Assembly: GCA_040384325.1 (NCBI GenBank) | Contig: JAZKJL010000002.1 | Coordinates: 124,001-188,000 of the forward strand | Direction: 5' to 3' | DNA: 64,000 nt | Origin: JACMLX01 sp040384325 | Lineage (GTDB): Bacteria; Gemmatimonadota; Gemmatimonadetes; Gemmatimonadales; Gemmatimonadaceae | Part shown: positions 45,064 through 53,715 of the stretch, piece by piece | How positions within the stretch are numbered: the stretch's first letter is position 1 | Layout of the letters: every line of letters begins with the position of its first letter | The notes under the pieces: model-generated | What the model saw: only the letters and a program-made list of their open reading frames with translations | Databases searched by the model: none | What the model was told of the DNA's origin: nothing | Program-made: the position numbers and the translations under genes

Positions 45064-47099
45064 TCCTCCTCGGGGAGTTGTCGCTCTGGGTGTCGTTGTT
45101 GATGGCGATCTGGATGACGACCGTGAGCTTCGCCGGCGGTGCGACACGCCGCGGTGAACTGGTCATGAGTGGCGAGCGCGCCACCTACGCCACCCTGTTC
45201 TTCGTGCTGATGGCCAGCGCCGGTCTCTGGACCGCGCTCTTCACGCACGACTTCTCGCTCAAGTTCGTCGCCAGTTACACCAGTGCGAACCTGCCCAAGG
45301 TGTACCTGTTCAGCGCCTTCTGGGCCGGTCAATCCGGGTCGCTGCTGTTCTGGTGCCTGATCCTGGCGGTGTTCAGCGCAATCGCGGTGGTCGCGAACCG
45401 CGCCAGGAACCGAGAGCTGATGCCGTGGGTCACCGGCACGCTCGGCGTGGTGCTGGTCTTCTTCATCGGCACCATCCTGTTCGCGGCCAATCCGTACGAC
45501 CGCATGGAGTGGGTGCCGCCCGATGGCCGCGGCATGAACCCGCAGCTGCAGAATCCGGGCATGGCGATCCATCCGCCGATGCTCTACCTCGGCTGGGTCG
45601 GCACCACGATTCCGTTCGCGTTCGCGATCGGCGCGCTGGTGACCCGCCGCCTCGACACCGAGTGGCTGGCGGCGATCCGTCGCTGGAGCCTGATCAGCTG
45701 GTTCTTCCTCACGATCGGCCTCGTGCTGGGCATGTGGTGGGCCTACGTGGAGCTGGGCTGGGGCGGGTACTGGGCGTGGGACCCGGTCGAGAACGCGCCG
45801 CTCACGTCGTGGCTCTGCCAGACGGCGTTCCTGCACTCGATCATGATCCAGGAAAAGCGCGGCATGCTGCGCAAGTGGAACGTGACGCTGGTGATCGCGG
45901 CCTTCCTGCTCAGCATCCTCGGCACGTTCCTCACGCGCAGCGGCGTGATCGAGAGTGTGCACAGCTTCGCGCAGAGCGCGATCGGCAACTACTTCTCGAC
46001 GTTCCTGATCGCGATCTTCGTGGTGACGACCATCCTCGTGATGACGCGCCTGAAGGACATGGAGGCGAAGGCGCAGCTGGAGAGCATGGTGAGCCGCGAG
46101 GCGGCCTTCCTCTACAACAACCTGGTGCTGGTGGGCATCGCGTTCAGTGTGCTCTGGGGCACGCTGTTCCCGATCATCAGCGAGGCGGTGCGGGGCACCA
46201 AGATCACCGTCGGCCCGCCGTTTTTCAATTCGGTGAACGTGCCGCTCGGCCTCGGACTGCTGGCACTCACGGGCATCGGGCCGCTGATCGCCTGGCGGCG
46301 CGCCAGCGTCGAGAACGTGCGGCGTCAGTTCGTATTCCCGGTGCTCTGCGGCCTGGTGACCGGCGGCGTGCTGGTGGCGCTCGGCATGCGCGCCTTCTAC
46401 CCGATCATCGCCTACATCCTGGTGGGCTTCGTGGTCGGCACGATCACGCAGGAGTTCTTCAAGGGCACGCGGGCCCGCATGCGCATGTATGCGGAGAACG
46501 TGGTGCTGGCGTCGCTGCGACTGGTGGGCAACAATCGCCGGCGCTACGGCGGCTACATCGTGCACCTCGGTGTGGCGATGATCTTCGCTGCCTTCGCCGG
46601 GTTCGCGTTCAAGAAGGAGTTCGACGTTTCGCTGAAGACCGGTGAGGTGTTCCGCGCCACCGATCCGTTCGGGCATGCGTGGACCTTCACCAGCCAGGGC
46701 GTGAGCGAGTTCAAGCGACTCAATCGCTACGTGACCGCGGTGGCGCTGTCGGTGACGCGCGACGGCAAGCCGATGCCGGTGCTGAGCAGCGAGAAGCGCC
46801 AGCACGTGGACAGCAACGACCAGCCGACCTTCGAGCCGAGCACCGAGGTCGGGCTGTACGAGACGACGATGCAGGACGTGTACATGGTGTTCTCCGGCAT
46901 GATCGGTCCCGACCAGGCCGAGGTGCGGCTGGCCTTCAACCCGCTGGTGTGGTGGGTGTGGTACGGCGGCATGGTGATGGCGATCGGTGGCCTGATCGTG
47001 ATGTGGCCGCAGGCGGAGAAGAAGCGGCAGGGTGGCTACGTGACGGTGCTGACGCCGGGCGCGGAAGCACCGGTGCCGGCGACCGCAGGGGCGCAGTGA
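45060..47099 (+). CDS. ccmF: Cytochrome c heme lyase subunit CcmF
   Basis: A 679-residue polytopic membrane protein that, with CcmH-type proteins, attaches heme to apocytochrome c on the periplasmic side. The WWD domain is present (GGYWAWDPVENAPLTSWL), preceded by GMWWAYVELGWG. Other landmarks: FWAGQSGSLLFWCLIL and YGGYIVHLGVAMIFAAFAGF with the periplasmic domain after it. The GTG start overlaps ccmE by four bases and the stop shares one base with the next gene. It is slightly longer than the E. coli protein. Confidence 0.95.
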   Translation: MILLGELSLWVSLLMAIWMTTVSFAGGATRRGELVMSGERATYATLFFVLMASAGLWTALFTHDFSLKFVASYTSANLPKVYLFSAFWAGQSGSLLFWCLILAVFSAIAVVANRARNRELMPWVTGTLGVVLVFFIGTILFAANPYDRMEWVPPDGRGMNPQLQNPGMAIHPPMLYLGWVGTTIPFAFAIGALVTRRLDTEWLAAIRRWSLISWFFLTIGLVLGMWWAYVELGWGGYWAWDPVENAPLTSWLCQTAFLHSIMIQEKRGMLRKWNVTLVIAAFLLSILGTFLTRSGVIESVHSFAQSAIGNYFSTFLIAIFVVTTILVMTRLKDMEAKAQLESMVSREAAFLYNNLVLVGIAFSVLWGTLFPIISEAVRGTKITVGPPFFNSVNVPLGLGLLALTGIGPLIAWRRASVENVRRQFVFPVLCGLVTGGVLVALGMRAFYPIIAYILVGFVVGTITQEFFKGTRARMRMYAENVVLASLRLVGNNRRRYGGYIVHLGVAMIFAAFAGFAFKKEFDVSLKTGEVFRATDPFGHAWTFTSQGVSEFKRLNRYVTAVALSVTRDGKPMPVLSSEKRQHVDSNDQPTFEPSTEVGLYETTMQDVYMVFSGMIGPDQAEVRLAFNPLVWWVWYGGMVMAIGGLIVMWPQAEKKRQGGYVTVLTPGAEAPVPATAGAQ

Positions 47100-47722
47100 T
47101 GCTGGAACGCGCCACGCGCCGCGATTTCCTCCGTGTTGGAGGCCTGCTGCTGACCGGTGCTGCGCTCGCGCCGCGCCTGCGCGCGCAGGAACCGGCGCAG
47201 GGCGCCGCGAACATCGAGATGCCACAGACGGCCTACAAACCGGTGGCACTGCCGAAGAAGGCCGGTGCCAAGCCGATGGTCACGCAGCTCGAGCGCGACG
47301 CCCTGGAGCGCGGGCTGAAGTGCGCCTGTCCCTGCAAGCTCGACGTGTTCACCTGTCGCACCACCGACTTCCAGTGCGGCATCAGCCCGGCCATGCACTC
47401 CGACGTGGTGCGCCTGGTCGACGGCGGATACAGCGCCGACGAGATCGTGGCCGCCTTCACCACCGTGTACGGTGAGCGCGTGCTGATGGCGCCGGTCAAG
47501 GAAGGCTTCAACATCGCCGGCTACGTGGTGCCCTTCATCACCCTCGGCATCGGCGGGACGATGCTGGTGGCGTTGCTGCGCCGCTGGAAGCGCGAGACCG
47601 AGACGATGACGCCGGCAGTGGTGTCGAAGTCGGTGCTGCCGATCAGCGGCACGATGCCGGAGGCCACCGACGACGAGATGCGGCGGTTGCAGGCCGCGGT
47701 GCACGGACGGGCGGAGCGATGA
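47099..47722 (+). CDS. ccmH: CcmH/NrfF-like thiol protein with Tat-type signal
   Basis: A 207-residue protein. The N-terminus ATRRDFLRVGGLLLTGAAL is a twin-arginine signal, unusual for CcmH. The domain contains a Cys-rich variant of the CcmH motif: LKCACPCKLDVFTC (Cys75, 77, 79, 86) and Cys93, instead of the usual LRCPVC. The helical segment HSDVVRLVDGGYSADEIVAA matches the CcmH three-helix fold, and one C-terminal membrane anchor follows (residues 139-160). It likely reduces apocytochrome thiols for heme ligation. Position after ccmF supports this. Confidence 0.82.
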   Translation: MLERATRRDFLRVGGLLLTGAALAPRLRAQEPAQGAANIEMPQTAYKPVALPKKAGAKPMVTQLERDALERGLKCACPCKLDVFTCRTTDFQCGISPAMHSDVVRLVDGGYSADEIVAAFTTVYGERVLMAPVKEGFNIAGYVVPFITLGIGGTMLVALLRRWKRETETMTPAVVSKSVLPISGTMPEATDDEMRRLQAAVHGRAER

Positions 47723-48273
47723 CCGAACTGCTCTCCAGCAGCAGCGCCCCGTTCATCGTGGGCATCGCGCTGGCGCTGGTGGCGCTGGCGATCGTGCTGT
47801 CGCCGGTGTTCAGCGACGAGGTGCCGGCCGAGGTGCGCGCCGAGCACCGCACCGCGCCGAAGCTCGAGATCGACGATGAGCCGGTGCCGGGATCGGCGAT
47901 CGAGGCGTTGCGCGAGATCGAGTTCGATCGCGCCACCGGCAAGCTGTCGGAAGACGACTACGACGGCATGAAGGCGCGCTACACCGTGCAGGCGCTGGTG
48001 GAACTGCGGGCGCAGGATGCGACGCAGGGACGTGCATCGGCTCCGTCGGCATCGGCCACGCCGACGGCAGCTGAAATCGCCGAGCGGCTGGTGAAGAAGT
48101 ACCGTCCCGGTTCGACGATCTGCACCACGCATGGATTGCGACCGGAGCCGGATGCGCTGTTCTGTTCCGAGTGCGGTTCGTACCTGCCCGGCAAGTGCGA
48201 GCAGTGCGGCACGCCGGTGGTGGCGCCCGGCGCACATTTCTGCACGGGATGCGGGCACGTGCTGGCGGCGTGA
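47719..48273 (+). CDS. CcmI-like membrane protein with double zinc ribbon
   Basis: A 184-residue protein. One N-terminal transmembrane helix (VGIALALVALAIVLSPVF) and the segment ALREIEFDRATGKLSEDDYD recall the N-terminal part of CcmI, the apocytochrome chaperone. The C-terminal third is a double zinc ribbon: FCSEC (149, 152), KCEQC (160, 163) and FCTGC (175, 178). It overlaps the preceding gene by ATGA, so it belongs to the ccm operon. The zinc ribbon is probably cytoplasmic; its role is unknown. Confidence 0.78.
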   Translation: MTELLSSSSAPFIVGIALALVALAIVLSPVFSDEVPAEVRAEHRTAPKLEIDDEPVPGSAIEALREIEFDRATGKLSEDDYDGMKARYTVQALVELRAQDATQGRASAPSASATPTAAEIAERLVKKYRPGSTICTTHGLRPEPDALFCSECGSYLPGKCEQCGTPVVAPGAHFCTGCGHVLAA

Positions 48274-48329
48274 TCCGCTGACGGGGGGCGGCGTGGATCG
48301 ATCCGCCGCGCCGTGGTGTTTGCCGCAGC

Positions 48330-49865
48330 ATGCGTGACGTGCATCTGGTGTGGTTCAAGCGCGACCTGCGGATCCGGGACCACGCGGCGCTGACGGCCGC
48401 CGCGGCGCACGGTCCGGTGCTCTGCCTCTACATCTACGAACCCGACCTGCTGCGCGCACCGGATCACGACGCGCGCCACCTGGGTTTCGTGAACGATTGC
48501 CTGGACGACCTCGAGCGATCGCTGTCGGCGCGTGGCGTGGCGCTCCATCGGCGCACCGGTGAGGCGACAGCCGTGCTGTCGGCAGTGGTGGCCGAGGTGG
48601 CCGCGCTCGATTCGCGCTCGCGCGTGGGCACCATCTGGGCACACGAAGAGACGACGGGCTGGCAGGCGTACCAGCGTGATCGTGCGGTGCGCCGGTGGAG
48701 TCGCGGCGTCGGCATCGCGCTGCGCGAGCTGCCGCAGACCGGTGTCGTGCGCCGACTGCCGTCGCGCGACGTGTGGGCCGCGGCGTGGGAAGCGCGGATG
48801 GCCGAGGCCCCGCTGCCGGCGCCTCGACGCATCGAGGGTGTGACGCTGCCGAGTGTGGTGGACACACCGTCGGCGCTCTGGCGCAGCGTCACCAACGACG
48901 CGTGGCCGGAGCTGCAGCGTGGCGGTGAGAGTGCAGCGCGCGCGACGCTGCGCAGCTTCCTGCGCGAGCGGGGCGAGCACTATCGGCAGGCAATGTCCAG
49001 CCCGGTCGCGGCGGACCGCACGTGCAGTCGTGTGAGCGCCTGGCTGAGCACCGGTGCGATCAGCGTGCGCACCTGCGAGCACGCCGCACGTGCACGCCTG
49101 GCGCAGCTCGATGACGCCGCGTCAGGCGACGAGACGCGTGGGCGATGGCGTGCCAGCATCACCAGCTTCCGCACGCGGCTGCGGTGGCATTGCCACTTCA
49201 TGCAGAAGCTCGAGGACCAGCCAGAGCTGGAATTCGAGACGATGTGCTCGCCATACGCCGGGCTGCGTGACGCGACGGCGGCGGATGCCGTGCGGCTGCG
49301 GGCGTGGGACGAGGGGCGCACCGGCTATCCGCTGGTGGATGCCTGCATGCGGGCCGTCCGAGAGACCGGCTGGCTGACCTTCCGGATGCGGGCGATGGTG
49401 TTGTCGTTCGCCAGCTATCACCTCTGGCTGCACTGGCGGCAGAGCGGCGTGCTGCTGGCGCGGCGGTTCCTCGATTTCGAGCCGGGGATTCACTACAGCC
49501 AGTGCCAGATGCAGGCGGGGGTCACGGGGATCAACGCGATCCGCATCTACAACCCGGTGAAGCAGGCCCTGGAGCAGGATCCGGACGGTGAATACATCCG
49601 GCGCTGGGTACCGGAATTGGCGGCAGTGCCGGCGTCGGCGCTGGCGGAGCCGCATCGCATGCCGCCGATGCTGCAGCAGATGTATGGCGTCGAGATCGGG
49701 GTGAGTTATCCGTTGCCCATCGTGGACAACGCGGATGCGATGCGATCGGCGCGCGATCGGGTGTGGGCGGTGCGCCACGAGCCCGGTACGCAGGAGGCCG
49801 CTCGCCGTGTTTACGACAAACTCGGCAGCAGGAAGGAGCCGTTCAGTCGGCGTGACGTGCGATGA
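48330..49865 (+). CDS. Cryptochrome/DNA photolyase family protein
   Basis: A 511-residue flavoprotein. The N-terminal antenna domain opens LVWFKRDLRIRDHAAL, as in photolyases. The FAD-binding domain contains RTGYPLVDACMRAVRETGWL, FRMRAMVLSFASYHLWLHW, and GIHYSQCQMQAGVTGINAIR with IYNPVKQ. WHCHFMQKLED replaces the usual WREFYQHL-type helix, which marks a distinct bacterial branch of the family. It either repairs cyclobutane dimers with blue light or acts as a photoreceptor; the sequence alone does not decide. Confidence 0.9.
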   Translation: MRDVHLVWFKRDLRIRDHAALTAAAAHGPVLCLYIYEPDLLRAPDHDARHLGFVNDCLDDLERSLSARGVALHRRTGEATAVLSAVVAEVAALDSRSRVGTIWAHEETTGWQAYQRDRAVRRWSRGVGIALRELPQTGVVRRLPSRDVWAAAWEARMAEAPLPAPRRIEGVTLPSVVDTPSALWRSVTNDAWPELQRGGESAARATLRSFLRERGEHYRQAMSSPVAADRTCSRVSAWLSTGAISVRTCEHAARARLAQLDDAASGDETRGRWRASITSFRTRLRWHCHFMQKLEDQPELEFETMCSPYAGLRDATAADAVRLRAWDEGRTGYPLVDACMRAVRETGWLTFRMRAMVLSFASYHLWLHWRQSGVLLARRFLDFEPGIHYSQCQMQAGVTGINAIRIYNPVKQALEQDPDGEYIRRWVPELAAVPASALAEPHRMPPMLQQMYGVEIGVSYPLPIVDNADAMRSARDRVWAVRHEPGTQEAARRVYDKLGSRKEPFSRRDVR

Positions 49866-50170
49866 TGTCGCCGGCCAGATGATCCCGAATTCGCAGTTGC
49901 TCGTACATCACCAATGCTGAGTCTGGTGGCGCAAGTCGTTTGCCTATAAAACGTTAACAAATCTGGACAGTGCGTTGTGGCAGGAGGCAGGGCTTTCCGT
50001 GGCGCGGTCTCTACAGGTGTGCACGGACGCGACGGTGCAAGCGAGTTTGAGTTTTTGCTAACATGTGAGAATTCAACAGGTTGGCGTGCGTCAATGGATC
50101 GGTACGACTGATGCGACGAGGCATCTCCGAACAGGTGCAGTCCACCCCCCCCTAAGTACGAGGTTTCGGG
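49866..50170. promoter_or_regulatory. AT-richer intergenic region upstream of a lipoprotein gene
   Basis: This 305-bp region has no gene. It contains AT-rich tracts unusual for this genome (TATAAAACGTTAACAAAT near 49950 and TTTTTGCTAACATG near 50055), probably promoter elements for the following gene, but no pair of hexamers at good spacing could be fixed. Confidence 0.4.
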
Positions 50171-51418
50171 ATGATGCGATTTACCGGTATCCGCCCATCC
50201 ACCGCGTTCGCCGCGGCCGCGATGGCGTTCCTGGCTGGTTGTGCAAGTGATAATGCGCTCGCGCCGGAGATGGGTCCGCAGGTGTCGGCGTTGGTGGTAT
50301 CGAACGGCACGGTCGTGATCGGTGGCACGACGGCTGGTGCGTTCGTGGCAGCGAATCCGAACAACACCGGCCGCGCGACCGGCGCGTTCTGGGACAACAA
50401 GTCGGCGGACGAACTGTCGACGGTGATGCGCTGCAACGCCGGCTTCTTCGCCGTCGGCACCATGACGCCCGGCTGTGACAACGAGGAAGGCGCGTCGTTC
50501 GCCAACAAGGGCGGCTACACGACGTACTTCGGCGACGGTGCAGGCAATCGCGATGCGACCGCATTCAGCTTCGCGGCCGGTTTCGAGTATGTCGTGACGC
50601 TCAAGGGCACCTACGCTGGCGCCATGAGCGAAGTCGGGTACTACACGGTGACGGGTGGCGTGAACACGTACATCCCGGTGCCCGCCTGGAGCGCCAAGAC
50701 GGTCGGCGTGACGGTCGTGATCAACACCGGCGGCAAGCCGTGGGGCTTCTACATCAAGAACGAGACCCTCTCTCCGACCGGCGGTTGCGGTGGCACGGCG
50801 TACTACTGCAGCCAGGCCGAGGGCGGCTTCGCTCCCGCTGCTGGTCAGGCAGCGCAGCAGTTCGCACTGTTCGGCAACGCCGCAGGCACGGGCTGGCTGG
50901 CAGGCGTGGAAGACAACTTCCTCGAGCTGCTGCCGAACGGCTTCTTCCGCGATTCGGACTACAACGACTACATGTTCGGCATCACGGCCCGTCCGCTCGA
51001 GCTGCCGCCCGTCTGTGACTTCATGACCTTCGGCCGCACCCAGATCGTCGCGACCAACGGTGATGACGTCGTGATCAGCGGCAACGCCGGTGGCAACTCG
51101 CCGCAGGGTGGCATCCTCGGCAACTTCCTGGTGAAGGTCGGCGATGCGCAGTACAACCTGCATGACATCTCCGCCTATGGCCCGATCGCCGACGGCGTGT
51201 TCAGCGGCGCAGCCTATCCGAACGCCCGCCGGATCGTCGGCACCACGAAGGAAGGCGTGTCGGTCGAGATCCGCATCTACGACGGCGGTGAGCCGGGTCG
51301 TGTGGATGATGCGGTCTACCTGAACATCGGCGGTTCCACGCCGCTCGGCGCGAGCGGCACGGACCTCGATCGCGGCAACATCCAGTACCACGCGAACTGC
51401 CGCGGCCCGCAGGGCTGA
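50171..51418 (+). CDS. Lipoprotein with DUF4114-like acidic turn
   Basis: A 415-residue exported protein; the signal ends in lipobox LAGC. The mature protein is Gly/Asn/Thr-rich with beta character. It has the acidic motif GFFRDSDYNDYMFGI, like the D-x-D-x-N-D calcium-binding turn of DUF4114 domains, and Cys pairs (CNAGFFAVGTMTPGC, CGGTAYYC) that may form disulfides. No enzymatic motif. It has its own AT-rich promoter region and the strongest intrinsic terminator in the window, so it is probably well expressed and monocistronic. Confidence 0.75.
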   Translation: MMRFTGIRPSTAFAAAAMAFLAGCASDNALAPEMGPQVSALVVSNGTVVIGGTTAGAFVAANPNNTGRATGAFWDNKSADELSTVMRCNAGFFAVGTMTPGCDNEEGASFANKGGYTTYFGDGAGNRDATAFSFAAGFEYVVTLKGTYAGAMSEVGYYTVTGGVNTYIPVPAWSAKTVGVTVVINTGGKPWGFYIKNETLSPTGGCGGTAYYCSQAEGGFAPAAGQAAQQFALFGNAAGTGWLAGVEDNFLELLPNGFFRDSDYNDYMFGITARPLELPPVCDFMTFGRTQIVATNGDDVVISGNAGGNSPQGGILGNFLVKVGDAQYNLHDISAYGPIADGVFSGAAYPNARRIVGTTKEGVSVEIRIYDGGEPGRVDDAVYLNIGGSTPLGASGTDLDRGNIQYHANCRGPQG

Positions 51419-51438
51419 GCAGTCTCGGCACGACGAAG

Positions 51439-51475
51439 CGGCCCCGGTCATCACGACCGGGGCCGTTTTGTTTTT
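51439..51475 (+). terminator. Intrinsic terminator after the DUF4114-like lipoprotein gene
   Basis: Perfect 11-bp GC-rich stem (CGGCCCCGGTC / GACCGGGGCCG), 5-nt loop, then TTTTGTTTTT. A textbook Rho-independent terminator. Confidence 0.92.
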
Positions 51476-51539
51476 GCCGCATCGCGCACCGCGCCCGGAC
51501 GACATGTGACGTCGTCGCCGCACGTCGGTACGTTTCCGC

Positions 51540-52064
51540 ATGGCCCTTCCCACCGGCACCACCGAACATCGCAGCGACGCTGCGCATCGTCCCCCCGTGC
51601 AGGTGGCGGTGGTGGTGGTCAGCGACAAGCGCACCGTCGAGACCGACGAATCCGGACCGCTGGCTCGCTGGCTGCTGATCCAGGCGGGGCACACCATCAC
51701 CGGCTTCGCGCTGCTGCCGAACGATGAGGCCAACACGCGCGTGCACGTCGCCGCACTGATCGCCCGCGATGACGTGGACGCGGTGATCCTCTGCGGCGGC
51801 ACCGGGCTCGGCGCCCAGGACCGCACGGTGGAAGCCGTGCGCCCGCTGATGGAGAAGGAACTGCCCGGTTTCGGCGAACTCTTTCGCCTGATCTCGTATC
51901 AGGAACAGATCGGCACCGCCGCCATCCTCACCCGCGCCACTGCGGGCGGCGTGAACGGCAAGCTGATCGTGTCGCTACCGGGATCGAAGGCGGCGGTGGA
52001 GCTGGCGCTGACGAAAGTGCTGCTGCCGGAGCTGCAGCATCTGATGCACGAACTGCGGCGGTGA
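51540..52064 (+). CDS. moaB: MoaB/Mog-type molybdopterin biosynthesis protein
   Basis: A 174-residue protein with the MoCF-binding fold: VAVVVVSDKRTVETDESGPL, then VDAVILCGGTGLGAQDRTVE (the GGTG motif), LPGFGELFRLISYQEQIGTA and KLIVSLPGSKAAVELAL. MoaB/MogA proteins adenylate molybdopterin before metal insertion. The first 20 residues are extra and probably disordered. No other moa genes are in the window. Confidence 0.9.
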   Translation: MALPTGTTEHRSDAAHRPPVQVAVVVVSDKRTVETDESGPLARWLLIQAGHTITGFALLPNDEANTRVHVAALIARDDVDAVILCGGTGLGAQDRTVEAVRPLMEKELPGFGELFRLISYQEQIGTAAILTRATAGGVNGKLIVSLPGSKAAVELALTKVLLPELQHLMHELRR

Positions 52065-52236
52065 GGGCAGCGGCGCCTCAGTTTCGGAATCTGTGGCGCC
52101 GGGTCGACGCGAGTCGGTCGAGCGGCTCTCGCACTGGGAGGCACCGGAGGGCGTCTTTTCGGTGACGCTGGCGAGGCGGAGGGCCGCTATCATCTCACAT
52201 GACCCCTTGCTCTTCACCTTTCGCCGCGATCACTGT

Positions 52237-52836
52237 ATGGCCATGCCTCTCCAACGTCACTGGACGACCGAAGACGTGCGCGCCATTACGCATGAAGATC
52301 GGCCGTGGCCACGCTACGAGCTCATCGATGGCGAGCTGCTCGTGACGCCGGCCCCGCGGGGTGCTCATCAGCTTGCGGCGTTCGAGATCGCGACGCTGCT
52401 GAAGACGTACAGCGAACGAGAGAGGATCGGGCTGGTGATGTTGTCACCATCGGACATCGGGTTGCGTCCTGACAGCATCACACAACCTGACGTGTTCGTG
52501 GTTCCATTCGGTGTCGCTCCGGCCGATAGGGTGGCAAAATGGTCCGACATCAAGTCGCTGCAGCTCGCCGTCGAAGTCCTGTCGCCCAGCTCACTGCGTA
52601 CCGATCGCGTCGTGAAGCGCGACTTCTACCTTGCCAATGGCGTGGCGGAGTACTGGATCGTGGATCTCGATGCGCGGATGTTCGAAGTCTGGTTCCCGTA
52701 CGACGAGACACCGTCCGTGCATCATGCGGAGCTGCGCTGGACGCCCTCGGGTCGCGATCCTCTCATCATCGACCTGGCAGCGCTCTTCGACCGTGTTGAG
52801 ACCCAGTGGCGCGAGATCTCTGGGCGATCGGTGTGA
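52237..52836 (+). CDS. Uma2-family protein (PD-(D/E)XK nuclease fold)
   Basis: A 199-residue Uma2/DUF820 protein. Diagnostic segments are RYELIDGELLVTPAPRGAHQ, then LRPDSITQPDVFVVPF with the catalytic-type Asp, and LAVEVLSPSSLRTDRVVKRD with the Glu and Lys of the restriction-nuclease-like core; GVAEYWIVDLDARMFEVW ends the domain. The family is widespread in cyanobacteria and other large genomes; cellular role unclear. The ATG at 52237 (MAMPLQRHW) is used. Confidence 0.9.
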   Translation: MAMPLQRHWTTEDVRAITHEDRPWPRYELIDGELLVTPAPRGAHQLAAFEIATLLKTYSERERIGLVMLSPSDIGLRPDSITQPDVFVVPFGVAPADRVAKWSDIKSLQLAVEVLSPSSLRTDRVVKRDFYLANGVAEYWIVDLDARMFEVWFPYDETPSVHHAELRWTPSGRDPLIIDLAALFDRVETQWREISGRSV

Positions 52837-52931
52837 GATAGCGGATCGATAGAGTCATCCGAGCGCAAATGGTGCATCGGGCCATGCCGACTCGATTCAT
52901 TCCGAAATTCGCGCCGAACGGCACCACTACC

Positions 52932-53594
52932 TCACTCCTCGCTCCCCATCTCCAGCCGCTCGAACCGGGGGTGCTCGAAGATCGATGCCTTCACGTCGTG
53001 CGTCTCACCGATGGCGTCGTGCATCCGACCGGCGAACCCGGCGATCAGCTGGTTCATCCGGGACAGCTCGGCCAGCAGCGCAACCTCGTCGCGTGTCTCC
53101 CAGAACTGCGCCTCGTCATGTACGTCCAGCTGCAGGCCAAGCGCACCAGCACTGTCCAGCAGCCGGATGAGTGTCGTGTGGCAGGTGACGAAATGTGCAT
53201 CGCTGACGGTCGAGGCGTACTGCGTCTTGCAGTGACAGCGCCAATACCAGTCGACCGGAACGCCGGTGGCGTCGTTGCGGCGCATGAGCGCGAACGAGGC
53301 TGGCTCGCACCCGTCGCCCGGGATCACGAAGAACCCCACGGCCGTCTCCGGTATTCCCTGTGGCACGGTGTCCACCTCGTCAGGCTCCGGCGCGACGATC
53401 GATGCCCAGAACTCGAGCTCCTCGAATCGAAACCCCTCGTCATCCGTCGGTGGAATGTCCCTCGACAGGAATGGCGTGACACTCGCGAAGGGCAATCGGA
53501 GCGCTTCGGCGTGGAGGCGCTGGAGGATTTCAGTCACCTGCTCCGGCGACGTGGTCGCAGGGAGGCGGAGTTCGAAGTGCAGGCTCAATCCCAC
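52932..53594 (-). CDS. Protein of unknown function
   Basis: A 220-residue soluble protein not recognised. It opens with LHFELRLPATTSPEQVTEIL followed by LQRLHAEAL, like a ferredoxin-like strand-helix unit. The middle holds FVIPGDGCEPASFALMRR and a Trp/Cys-rich WYWRCHCKTQYAS. The C-terminus is helical (MNQLIAGFAGRMHDAIGETH). Composition and third-position G/C preference support coding. Convergent with the Uma2 gene. Confidence 0.65.
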   Translation of the reverse strand: MGLSLHFELRLPATTSPEQVTEILQRLHAEALRLPFASVTPFLSRDIPPTDDEGFRFEELEFWASIVAPEPDEVDTVPQGIPETAVGFFVIPGDGCEPASFALMRRNDATGVPVDWYWRCHCKTQYASTVSDAHFVTCHTTLIRLLDSAGALGLQLDVHDEAQFWETRDEVALLAELSRMNQLIAGFAGRMHDAIGETHDVKASIFEHPRFERLEMGSEE

Positions 53595-53715
53595 GGTATG
53601 CTCCGGTGAGGTTCACCGACAGCATACGTCCCTCCGTCAGCGGCGCGTCACCGAAATCACGCTGCCGTCATCCATCGCTCGCGTCCGCCGTCCCGTACGT
53701 CGAGCGTCCGCCGCC

